A stretch of 5,422 nt of DNA from Planctomycetales bacterium (lineage in GTDB: Bacteria; Planctomycetota; Planctomycetia; Isosphaerales; Isosphaeraceae). Positions 1 to 5,181 of the stretch are shown here, piece by piece (position 1 is the stretch's first letter; every line of letters begins with the position of its first letter). The position numbers were made by a program, and so were the translations under genes. The notes under the pieces are model-generated. The model was not told where the DNA came from. It ran no database searches and saw nothing but the letters and a program-made list of their open reading frames with translations. The DNA lies in NCBI GenBank assembly GCA_027435495.1, contig DAHZZC010000022.1, positions 1-5,422 of the forward strand, given 5' to 3'.

Positions 1-137
1 ACCTCGGCCGGTGCGGGGAAGTCGGGCATCCCCTGGGCGAGGTTGACCGCGCCATGGCGTCTGGCCTCGATCGACATCCCTCGGATGACGCTCTCGGTGA
101 ACCGGGCCGCCTTGTGAGAGAGCAGAGGGAATTGCAT
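1..137 (-). CDS. PLP-dependent class I/II aminotransferase, N-terminal fragment
   Basis: Only the first 45 codons lie in the window; the gene continues past the left edge. The ATG is at 137 on the minus strand. The peptide begins MQFPLLSHKAARFTESVIRG and continues to a GAVNLAQGMPDFPAPAE segment at about residues 29-45. That N-terminal pattern, a helix with 'ESVIR-M' followed by 'NLAQGxPDFPAP', is typical of fold-type I aminotransferases related to aspartate, kynurenine or methionine aminotransferases. These are cytosolic enzymes that move an amino group between an amino acid and a 2-oxo acid. The PLP-binding lysine and the substrate-specificity residues lie outside the window, so the substrate cannot be stated. 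No clear Shine-Dalgarno sequence precedes the ATG. The start is chosen because it is the only ATG just ahead of the conserved block. The gene lies 105 bp downstream of the cytochrome gene on the same strand and may share its transcript. Confidence 0.85.
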   Translation of the reverse strand, partial: MQFPLLSHKAARFTESVIRGMSIEARRHGAVNLAQGMPDFPAPAE

Positions 138-242
138 CGTCGGTGTGGCTTCGCGAGGGGGATCGATCTGCAGGGAAGGCGGTGGGGCGACCGTCGCCCG
201 GCGGGGGTGGCGGTAGGCATCGATCGCCCCAGAACCGGCCGG

Positions 243-668
243 TTAGTGAGAGCGGCGGTGGGCCTGGTGGCAGCTCTTGCACGAGCCGCCGATTTTCTTC
301 ACCGCGGCGCGGGCCTGCTCCAGATCCTTCTCCCCGGCCGCGTGGTCGAGGGCCGTCGCGTCGTTGAGGTGGGCGCTGGCCAGCTTCTCGAAATGGGCCT
401 GGTCGCCGCGAGGCGCCTTGCCCTTCGAAAGGAAACCCAGGTATTTCTCCATGGTTTTGGCATCGGCCTCAACCTTCTTCCAGTCGGGCGATTCACCCTT
501 TAACTGGGCCTTGATCTCGGCAAACGTGGCTTTCTTGCCCTTGTAGAGTTTCTTCATGATGTGCTCGGTTGAGGGCTTCTCATCGTCCTTGGCGCCGGCG
601 GGGCGAGAGGTCAGGACCATGGCGGTGAGAAGGCCAAGCACGCTGGCCGCGCAAATCAACGATCGCAT
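243..668 (-). CDS. Exported cytochrome c'-like (class II) monoheme protein
   Basis: A 141-residue protein with a signal peptide: a short basic start, a hydrophobic core at about residues 4-19, and a likely cleavage after AGA at 24-26. The mature part is lysine-rich and mostly predicted helical. Near the C-terminus it has one heme-attachment motif, CKSCH (C130, C133, H134), followed by QAHR. One CxxCH close to the C-terminus, preceded by 'GGS' in a protein of about 115 mature residues, is the layout of class II cytochromes c' (four-helix bundle, heme on the last helix). Such proteins act outside the cytoplasmic membrane in electron transfer or gas (NO/CO) binding; which applies here cannot be told. 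The start at 668 is supported by GAGGAA seven bases upstream and by the signal peptide starting there. It lies between the regulator and aminotransferase genes on the same strand. A different helical monoheme family is the main alternative. Confidence 0.85.
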   Translation of the reverse strand: MRSLICAASVLGLLTAMVLTSRPAGAKDDEKPSTEHIMKKLYKGKKATFAEIKAQLKGESPDWKKVEADAKTMEKYLGFLSKGKAPRGDQAHFEKLASAHLNDATALDHAAGEKDLEQARAAVKKIGGSCKSCHQAHRRSH

Positions 669-675
669 CCGGTAA

Positions 676-681
676 TTCCTC
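676..681 (-). promoter_or_regulatory. Ribosome binding site of the cytochrome gene
   Basis: On the minus strand this reads GAGGAA and lies seven bases before the ATG at 668. It is a good Shine-Dalgarno match and supports that start. The aminotransferase downstream lacks one. Confidence 0.6.
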
Positions 682-755
682 GTTGTGTCAAGGGGTTCGC
701 GTCGGGGCTACGGCGCCCGATGTCCCGAACATGGTGGAGGCGCCCCGCATTGAAG

Positions 756-1835
756 TCAAGAGGTCGCGTCGACCGGTTGGATTTCGCCGGTTCGGGCGGT
801 CTCGTAGCCGGGGAGGTCGCCGAGCAGTTGCCGATAGGCGCCGGAGCGGACGACCCGCAGGAGCGCCCGGATGCGCGGGTCGTCGATCGAGGCGTCGGGA
901 ACGCAGAGGTCGTACGCCTCTCGGCGGACGCTGAGGAACTTCAAACCGGCCTCGTCGCCGGCGAGTCGGAGGCAGATTCCGGCGTCCGCGCCCTGGCCGC
1001 GGATCGCATCGGCGACGCCCCGGTGATCGAAGGCACGCGGCCCTTTCCGAACCGGCCGGGTGCCCGTGGGGCCGAGCAATTCGTCGAGGCACTGCTGCGC
1101 CCCGGAGCCGGGCTCGCGGACGACCCATCGAAGCCGGGCGTCGACAATTTCCCGGATCGTGCCAAGGTCCAGCCCGGGGTCGATCGCGATGCCCTCGTCC
1201 CATCCGGCGACGTGGAGCAGGCCCCACGATCGATCACCGCCGAGCCGCGATCGGATCGCGGGCGCGTTCCCTTCGGGCTCGTCGACCCGGGCGAGGTGCA
1301 GCCCGGCGGCATGAACCAGGCTGCGATCGAGCAGCTCGAGGGCCGAGGCGCTCGATCGCGGGAGGACAATCAGGCGCAGCTCCTCCTGCCGGGCGAGCTC
1401 CGCGGCGAGCAGGCCGGCGGCCGGGTCGCAGCAGGCGATCACCAGAGTGCGCGAGGGGTCGGACCGGCTCCGCTCGTCACGGCCGTCGACGCGGGCGGTC
1501 CCGTCGTGCGGGATCAGGCCCGTCGTCGAGACCTCAACTGGATAGAGGTACACGCGGCCCCCGACCTCGGCCCGCCAGTACCGGCACGGCAGCGAGGCCG
1601 GCGCCCACGCCCATTCCTCTCCCAGGGCTGGCCGCGAGCCCGGGAGGTGAAAGAGCGCCTCGACGGTCGTTCCCATCGCCGAGGCCAGCGCCAGGGCCGT
1701 CGCGGTGGAGGGGACCAGTCGGCCGGTCTCAATGGAGCTAATTCCCGCTCGCGAGACGCCCGAGCGGCTCGCCAGCTCCTCCTGCGACCAACCGAGTCGA
1801 GTCCGCCTCTCCCGCACGTCATTTTGCAGCATCAT
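756..1835 (-). CDS. XRE-type HTH regulator fused to a molybdate-type substrate-binding domain
   Basis: A 359-residue one-component regulator with no signal peptide or membrane segment, so cytosolic. Residues about 3-60 form an XRE/Cro-type helix-turn-helix (core SQEELASRSGVSRAGISSIE, 17-36). After a linker, residues about 129-345 match the PBP_like domain (COG1910, also fused to MoeA and to DNA-binding domains). Its signatures are visible in order: LVIACCDPAAGLLA (130-143), HAAGLHL (175-181), RWVVREPGSG (236-245) with LDELL (250-254), and the block GADAGICLR (282-290) followed by LKFLSVRREAYDLCVP (298-313). Family members are taken to sense molybdate, tungstate or a related oxyanion or cofactor and to change DNA binding. 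That ligand is inference, and no molybdenum gene is present here. The tandem ATGs at 1835 and 1832 are both usable, with no strong Shine-Dalgarno. It is transcribed away from the secreted-protein genes, across a region with inverted repeats. Confidence 0.88.
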   Translation of the reverse strand: MMLQNDVRERRTRLGWSQEELASRSGVSRAGISSIETGRLVPSTATALALASAMGTTVEALFHLPGSRPALGEEWAWAPASLPCRYWRAEVGGRVYLYPVEVSTTGLIPHDGTARVDGRDERSRSDPSRTLVIACCDPAAGLLAAELARQEELRLIVLPRSSASALELLDRSLVHAAGLHLARVDEPEGNAPAIRSRLGGDRSWGLLHVAGWDEGIAIDPGLDLGTIREIVDARLRWVVREPGSGAQQCLDELLGPTGTRPVRKGPRAFDHRGVADAIRGQGADAGICLRLAGDEAGLKFLSVRREAYDLCVPDASIDDPRIRALLRVVRSGAYRQLLGDLPGYETARTGEIQPVDATS

Positions 1836-1893
1836 TGGCTCTCGGCGTCCGTGGTCAGGCCGTGAGTGGTCCGTCGTCCGTCGTCGGTAAGCA

Positions 1894-1931
1894 TCCCAGC
1901 TCCATTATGGACCCGTGGCGGCGAGCTGGGA
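1894..1931. promoter_or_regulatory. Perfect 9-bp inverted repeat in the divergent intergenic region (candidate operator)
   Basis: TCCCAGCTC (1894-1902) and GAGCTGGGA (1923-1931) are exact reverse complements separated by 20 bp. The repeat lies 59 bp upstream of the regulator start, where an autoregulatory operator is expected. Neither side is followed by a T-run, so it does not look like an intrinsic terminator. A stem-loop in a transcript leader is the main alternative. The rest of the 369-bp gap (1836-2204) shows no convincing sigma70 promoter and no other gene. Confidence 0.45.
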
Positions 1932-1974
1932 GACGGTTGCCGGTTTTAAGGCCGCCTGCCCCTTTCTTGCTGAA

Positions 1975-1986
1975 CACGGACCCGTG
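1975..1986. promoter_or_regulatory. Compact palindrome CACGG-AC-CCGTG
   Basis: Two 5-bp arms, CACGG (1975-1979) and CCGTG (1982-1986), are separated by 2 bp. The 9-mer GGACCCGTG occurs here (1978-1986) and again at 1909-1917 inside the spacer of the larger inverted repeat. The shared element could be a repeated half-site for one DNA-binding protein. By length alone it could also be chance in GC-rich DNA. Confidence 0.3.
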
Positions 1987-2190
1987 CGGACGGAAGGATC
2001 AAGAACCGTCCCGGTAGTGCCGATGATAGGGGATGTATCATGAAGCCCGCCAGACGGCGAGAGGCCCGCGCGCCGGTGCCCCGTCGGATTTCCTCAGAGC
2101 GAGGGGGTCGGGCCGTCATTCACGAACAGGGTCCGAGGCGAGCCGAGATTCGGGGGAGGATGCCCCGTCCGGTCGCGGAGCGGACCGGGG

Positions 2191-2197
2191 AAAGGAG
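2191..2197 (+). promoter_or_regulatory. Ribosome binding site of secreted protein A
   Basis: AAAGGAG lies seven bases before the ATG at 2205. It decides the start: the frame stays open up to an ATG at 2040, which has its own AGGGGA six bases upstream, but the signal peptide begins only at 2205. Confidence 0.65.
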
Positions 2198-2204
2198 TTC
2201 CCAG

Positions 2205-3086
2205 ATGCGTGTCCGATCTCGATGGGTCCTGGGCGTCTGCGGCCTGGCGATGTCGGCGACGGCCGGATCGACGGCGACGGCCCAGGTCGCCACGCCGTCC
2301 GCCCCGATGCCGAACGCTCCCGCGTTCGCCCCGGCGACCGGCCCTGGCGCTGCCATCCCACTGTCGCCCGCGGAAGAATCGAAGACCTCGATGCCGCCGG
2401 TCTGGGGCGGTCCACTAACCGGTCAGGCCTACACGCCGGGCTCGAAGCCGGGTGCGATGCCGCCGTCCTCATCGGCGCCGGCGACTGCGGCCGTCGCAGA
2501 GACGGCCGGACACCAGCATCATGGGCTCTTCGGCGCCCGGCATTGCGTGGAATGCCAGCGGGCCCGGGTGAAGAAGATGGACGGTGTGGACATTCCTCCG
2601 CCGCCGAGCTATCCGGCCGGGATGCCGATGGCCGCGGGCACGACGGTGGTTGAGGGACCGGTCGTGATGAGCGAGCCAGGAGCGCCTGGCTATGCGGTCG
2701 TCGGCGGTTCCAACGAGCCTGGTTACGCGACGACCGACGGCATGATGCCCTCCTCCGAGCCGGCCCCGATCGGGATGGCCCGGAGCAGCCTGAGCGGCGG
2801 CCCGGCGGGTGACCCTCGGATGGCCGCGGCGATGGCGAGGCGGACGCCCGGGTCGTATGATCCCTCCGTGATGGCGACCAGTGTTCCGCCGCCGCCGGCA
2901 CCGATGCCGGGCGTCGGGCACAACCGGCCGCATATCATCTCCCACATGCTCCGGCCGTCGATGTACCTGATGCACCACCGCGAGTCCATCGATCGCCGTC
3001 GCGAGAAGCACGCCGCCGAGGCGTACGGGACAAACTCTCAGCCGGTTAACGACCTGCCGGCCTCGATGGTTTACAGCCGTCGCTGA
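2205..3086 (+). CDS. Secreted Pro/Ala/Met-rich protein A with one CxxC, planctomycete-type hypothetical
   Basis: I do not recognise a characterised family. The 293-residue product starts with a signal peptide (MRVRSRWVLGVCGLAMSATA, cleavage likely near TATAQ, 23-27). The mature protein has a low-complexity Pro/Ala/Ser/Met segment (about 28-100), then a compact block HQHHGLFGARHCVECQRARV (103-122) with C114 and C117 as a CxxC, then DGVDIPPPP. A Gly/Pro/Met-rich segment follows (about 135-240), with two similar 'EPG..GYA' stretches at 157-175. It ends in a charged, probably helical tail (about 241-275: PHIISHMLRPSMYLMHH, then ESIDRRREKHAAEAYG). The His-flanked CxxC could bind metal or form a disulfide, which is inference. 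Starting at 2040 would add 55 arginine-rich residues before the signal peptide, so 2205 is preferred. A strong terminator follows the stop. Confidence 0.8.
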   Translation: MRVRSRWVLGVCGLAMSATAGSTATAQVATPSAPMPNAPAFAPATGPGAAIPLSPAEESKTSMPPVWGGPLTGQAYTPGSKPGAMPPSSSAPATAAVAETAGHQHHGLFGARHCVECQRARVKKMDGVDIPPPPSYPAGMPMAAGTTVVEGPVVMSEPGAPGYAVVGGSNEPGYATTDGMMPSSEPAPIGMARSSLSGGPAGDPRMAAAMARRTPGSYDPSVMATSVPPPPAPMPGVGHNRPHIISHMLRPSMYLMHHRESIDRRREKHAAEAYGTNSQPVNDLPASMVYSRR

Positions 3087-3138
3087 TTGCTCAGCGAGCG
3101 AGCGATCGAGCTTCGCTCCAAACAAGATTGAAGCGAAT

Positions 3139-3182
3139 GGACCGGTCCCCCGGGGTTTAAGGGGGACCGGTCCTCTTTTTTT
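3139..3182 (+). terminator. Strong intrinsic terminator after secreted protein A
   Basis: A perfect 13-bp stem (GGACCGGTCCCCC at 3139-3151, its exact complement at 3161-3173) with a 9-base loop is followed by TC and seven T residues (3176-3182). It lies 52 bp past the stop of gene A and should end that transcript, so gene B probably has its own promoter in 3183-3313. I see no clear -35/-10 pair there. A 7-bp stem, GGATCGG (3210-3216) with CCGATCC (3224-3230), is the only other structure seen in that stretch. Confidence 0.93.
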
Positions 3183-3313
3183 GAGGCCGCGGGCAATTGG
3201 GTCGAGGAGGGATCGGCGGCGGACCGATCCTCTGAGACGAGATGAGACCGATCGCGACGTCCGAGCGCAGGAGGGCCGGGCACGTCCGCCGCTCGCTGGA
3301 TTCGAGACACCCC

Positions 3314-3320
3314 AGGAGGG
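3314..3320 (+). promoter_or_regulatory. Strong Shine-Dalgarno ahead of a five-codon leader frame
   Basis: AGGAGGG lies eight bases before the ATG at 3329, not before the gene B start at 3350, which has only a weaker AAGGGA (3338-3343). The best ribosome site here therefore appears to serve the short leader frame. Confidence 0.5.
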
Positions 3321-3328
3321 ACTCACGG

Positions 3329-3346
3329 ATGACAAGCAAGGGATAG
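3329..3346 (+). CDS. Possible five-codon leader peptide (MTSKG)
   Basis: ATG ACA AGC AAG GGA TAG follows an AGGAGGG at ideal spacing and stops three bases before the ATG of gene B. Such a frame could feed terminating ribosomes onto the gene B start (translational coupling) or sense translation rate. The weaker AAGGGA for gene B lies inside its fourth and fifth codons. The peptide itself has no recognisable function, and it may be a chance frame. Confidence 0.3.
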   Translation: MTSKG

Positions 3347-3349
3347 ACC

Positions 3350-4234
3350 ATGCGTTTCGAAAGATGGCGAGGGATTTCGCTTTTCCTCGGGACGGCCGCA
3401 ATCGGCCTGGCCCTTTCGTGGGTCGGCACCGCGCGGGCCGACGGCTACCACCTGCACAAGACGATTCCCCCGGAGGTCGCGGCCTTCGACTACTCGACGG
3501 GCAGCCAGATGATGGCGCCGCCGATTCCGTACGGCCACTATGCGAAGGACGGTCTGCTGGGTTGCTCCGCCTGCCGGATGCACGGCCTGCTCAGCTGCCT
3601 CGGCTGCGGCCACAATGGCAAGGGGCACGGCCTGGCGCACGGCTGCAAGGGCGATAACTGCAATGGCGACCCGGCTGGGTGCGGATTATTCGGCAAGGGA
3701 GGCCACGGAATTGGTCATGGTGGCGGCCCTGGCCACCATCACAAGGCCGGGAAGTTCGCACCTTGCGACGCCTGCGTCGCGCCGGCGGGTGGCGGGTTTT
3801 ACGACCCAGTCGGCCCGGTCGCCAGCACTCAGGCGATGCCGGCCGGTCAGTCGTTCGTGGGCCCCTTGTCGCAGTCGCCCTGCGGCGCGAATGGCTGCGG
3901 ACTGAAAGGCTTGCACAGGCACCACGGCAACAAGTGCGGCCGATGCCATGGTAAGGGTTGCGGCAGTTGCGGTGGATCGGGGATGACCGGCTGCGGAGAT
4001 CCCGGTTGCGGCCTCTGCAACGGCGGGGGCCACGGCGGCCACGGCCTGGGTAACGGTGGGGGCCACGGCCTCGGCAAGCTCGGCGGACTGTTCCACCGCG
4101 GTAACAAGATTGAGTACTTCGTTGGAGCGGGCGGGCCGGTTCCGCTCACGCCGGGTTATGTCCCGTACGTTAACCCGGTCCGGTCGCCCCGCGACTTCTT
4201 CTCGTTCCCGCCGATGAACCCCTACTCTCCCTGA
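3350..4234 (+). CDS. Secreted Gly/His/Cys-rich protein B with nine cysteine pairs
   Basis: No characterised family is recognised. The 294-residue product has a signal peptide with a hydrophobic core at about 9-26 and likely cleavage after ARA (28-30). The mature part contains 18 cysteines, all but two of them in close pairs. Six are CxxC (72/75, 83/86, 139/142, 196/199, 204/207, 220/223). Cx4C spacings occur at 99/104, 178/183 and 215/220, and C111 stands apart, so C220 is shared between two spacings. Glycine and histidine fill the gaps (GHGIGHGGGPGHHHK at 119-132; GGHGGHGLGNGGGHGLG at 226-242). The stretch CGRCHGKGCGSCGGSG (196-211) resembles the CxxCxGxG repeats of the DnaJ zinc-binding region and also contains one CxxCH. 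The C-terminus (about 254-294) is Cys-free and rich in Pro, Phe and Tyr. Zinc or other metal binding, or a disulfide-linked envelope protein, is inferred. Heme attachment is possible but less likely. A hairpin with a short T-rich tail follows. Confidence 0.82.
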   Translation: MRFERWRGISLFLGTAAIGLALSWVGTARADGYHLHKTIPPEVAAFDYSTGSQMMAPPIPYGHYAKDGLLGCSACRMHGLLSCLGCGHNGKGHGLAHGCKGDNCNGDPAGCGLFGKGGHGIGHGGGPGHHHKAGKFAPCDACVAPAGGGFYDPVGPVASTQAMPAGQSFVGPLSQSPCGANGCGLKGLHRHHGNKCGRCHGKGCGSCGGSGMTGCGDPGCGLCNGGGHGGHGLGNGGGHGLGKLGGLFHRGNKIEYFVGAGGPVPLTPGYVPYVNPVRSPRDFFSFPPMNPYSP

Positions 4235-4263
4235 TCGGGAAGTTGGGACGACCGGATGGGATC

Positions 4264-4297
4264 GGGGCCCGGTGATCGCTTCGCCGGGCCCTCCTTT
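4264..4297 (+). terminator. Probable intrinsic terminator after secreted protein B
   Basis: A stem of about 12 pairs (4264-4275 with 4281-4292, core GGGCCCGG/CCGGGCCC, two G-U pairs) closes a 5-base loop and is followed by CCTTTCGTT. The T-rich tail is short, so termination may be incomplete and some transcripts may continue into gene C. The remaining gap to gene C also holds small stems at 4302-4315 (AGAAG/CTTCT) and 4336-4350 (TCCCC/GGGGA). Confidence 0.65.
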
Positions 4298-4375
4298 CGT
4301 TAGAAGGCGTCTTCTGTCTGTTGTGATCCAGATCGTCCCCAGGATGGGGAAATCGCGAGGAATGGAGATCCTGTC

Positions 4376-4906
4376 ATGAACCGATCGAGAGGACCGATGT
4401 CGGCCGCCGCGCGGGCCGGGCTCCTGGCGATGGGGCTCTCGGCCTGGCTGGGCGTCCGGGCCTCGGCTCAACCGCCGATCCCGCAGGTGCCCCAGACCGA
4501 AGAGCGGAGCGGACTGTTGATGCGGTTCGCCGCGACCCCGATGTTCCTGCCCCCCGACCCGCGCCGCGATAACTTCTACCTGACCCGCTACGCCGACCGC
4601 GGCACGCTTCGCCATATCAACTGGTTCCGCAGCCAGGGGATGTACGGCCTCGGCTGGAAGGCCTCGCACACCGAGAGCGTGTATCCCTACTTCTACGGCT
4701 CGCCGGGCCGGAGCACCATCGACGCCTCATCCCGCCCCTGGCCCCGGCCGCTCCGGTTTGTCCAGGGACTGGTCGACCCTTACCGGCCCGTCGGAATGTA
4801 CTATCAGATGGGCAGTTACGTCCCGATCTACGATCTCGACCCGGTCGCTCCCGGACCCGGCCCCTATCCCAATCCGTTCCACTTCAACTGGGATCACGGG
4901 GGCTAA
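4376..4906 (+). CDS. Small secreted aromatic-rich protein C, planctomycete-type hypothetical
   Basis: I do not recognise a characterised family. The 176-residue product has a signal peptide with a hydrophobic core at about 11-26 and likely cleavage after ASA (29-31). The mature 145 residues have no cysteine and are rich in Tyr, Phe, Trp, Pro and Gly. Notable stretches are PPDPRRDNFYLTRYADRG (59-76), a middle part with NWFRSQGMYGLGWKASH (82-98), and SVYPYFYGSPG (101-111). The C-terminus is Pro/Tyr-rich (VDPYRPVGMYYQMGSYVP, then PGPYPNPFHFNWDHGG). That composition fits an extracellular or surface-bound protein, but the function is unknown. The start at 4376 has GGAG eight bases upstream; MSAAARAG at 4397 (GAGAGGA just before) would also leave a full signal peptide. 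Gene C follows gene B by 141 bp on the same strand. A five-codon frame (MEILS, 4362-4379) overlaps the start by ATGA but has no usable ribosome site. Confidence 0.78.
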   Translation: MNRSRGPMSAAARAGLLAMGLSAWLGVRASAQPPIPQVPQTEERSGLLMRFAATPMFLPPDPRRDNFYLTRYADRGTLRHINWFRSQGMYGLGWKASHTESVYPYFYGSPGRSTIDASSRPWPRPLRFVQGLVDPYRPVGMYYQMGSYVPIYDLDPVAPGPGPYPNPFHFNWDHGG

Positions 4907-4937
4907 TCTCTCGGCCAGGATTCCCGATAATCACGTG

Positions 4938-4971
4938 GCGGGCGGCTGGTGTCTTACACCCGCCGTCCCGC
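4938..4971 (+). terminator. Imperfect GC-rich hairpin after secreted protein C
   Basis: GCGGG (4938-4942), CGGC (4943-4946) and GGTGT (4948-4952) pair with ACACC (4956-4960), GCCG (4962-4965) and CCCGC (4967-4971), leaving a 3-base loop, one mismatch and one bulged T. It lies 31 bp past the stop of gene C. No T-run follows, so it may protect the 3' end or act as a factor-dependent terminator rather than an intrinsic one. Confidence 0.4.
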
Positions 4972-4976
4972 TCCTC

Positions 4977-4997
4977 CGGCCCGGTTTCCTCGGGCCG
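4977..4997 (+). other. Second GC-rich hairpin after secreted protein C
   Basis: CGGCCCG (4977-4983) and CGGGCCG (4991-4997) form a perfect 7-bp stem with a 7-base loop, only five bases after the previous hairpin. No T-run follows. The two together probably mark the 3' end of the gene C transcript. From here to about 5084 I see AT-richer DNA with no gene. Confidence 0.4.
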
Positions 4998-5084
4998 AGC
5001 GACACGAAAATAGCACGGACGGAGAGTCGGAGAGTTCGGCGAATTTCAAAGACAAATCGCGGTCTGATTTCCTTCGTTTTTTTC

Positions 5085-5113
5085 TTGACGCAAGGCATCG
5101 CCTCGATTATTTT
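5085..5113 (+). promoter_or_regulatory. Sigma70-type promoter for the downstream lipoprotein gene
   Basis: TTGACG (5085-5090) and TATTTT (5108-5113) are separated by 17 bp, matching five of six and four of six consensus positions. It follows a T-rich stretch (5077-5083) in the least GC-rich part of the window. The expected start point near 5119-5121 falls in a small palindrome, ACATC-TAT-GATGT (5119-5131), which could be an operator. The promoter points at the lipoprotein start region 60-100 bp downstream. Confidence 0.6.
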
Positions 5114-5181
5114 CATCGACATCTATGATGTGGCCTCGCTACGGTGAATCGCTCCATCGACGCACAGAGGCGGCGGATATC

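Noticed and set aside
185..199. A GGGCGA-CCG-TCGCCC hairpin between the cytochrome and aminotransferase genes as a terminator.
   Set aside because: The stem is short and no T-run follows on the minus strand, so it does not support a transcript end.
686..691. TTGACA on the minus strand as the -35 box of the cytochrome gene.
   Set aside because: A -10 box at normal spacing would fall on the start codon, leaving no room for the ribosome site at 676-681.
712..744. GGCGCC repeats at 712-717 and 739-744 as a terminator after the regulator.
   Set aside because: The arms are six self-complementary bases with a long loop and no T-run. This is expected often by chance in GC-rich DNA.
720..1865. A long plus-strand frame of 381 codons opposite the regulator.
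   Set aside because: It is antisense to a gene with clear HTH and COG1910-type motifs. Its product is low-complexity Arg/Gly/Ala sequence, as expected for a GC-rich shadow frame.
2040..2204. A 55-codon N-terminal extension of secreted protein A starting at 2040, with AGGGGA upstream.
   Set aside because: The extension is arginine-rich and would bury the signal peptide. AAAGGAG lies at good spacing before the ATG at 2205.
2469..3401. A 310-codon minus-strand frame opposite protein A.
   Set aside because: It crosses the strong plus-strand terminator and the A-B gap, and its product is Arg/His-rich with no recognisable motif. It is an artefact of base composition.
4362..4379. A five-codon frame (MEILS) overlapping the start of gene C by ATGA.
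   Set aside because: The only Shine-Dalgarno-like bases are directly against its ATG, too close to work, and its GGAG is better placed for gene C. Probably chance.
3686..4669. A 327-codon minus-strand frame spanning genes B and C.
   Set aside because: It crosses two signal-peptide genes and a terminator and has no recognisable domain.
4931..5122. A 63-codon minus-strand frame between genes C and D.
   Set aside because: It overlaps the two hairpins and the promoter, and its product shows no motif.
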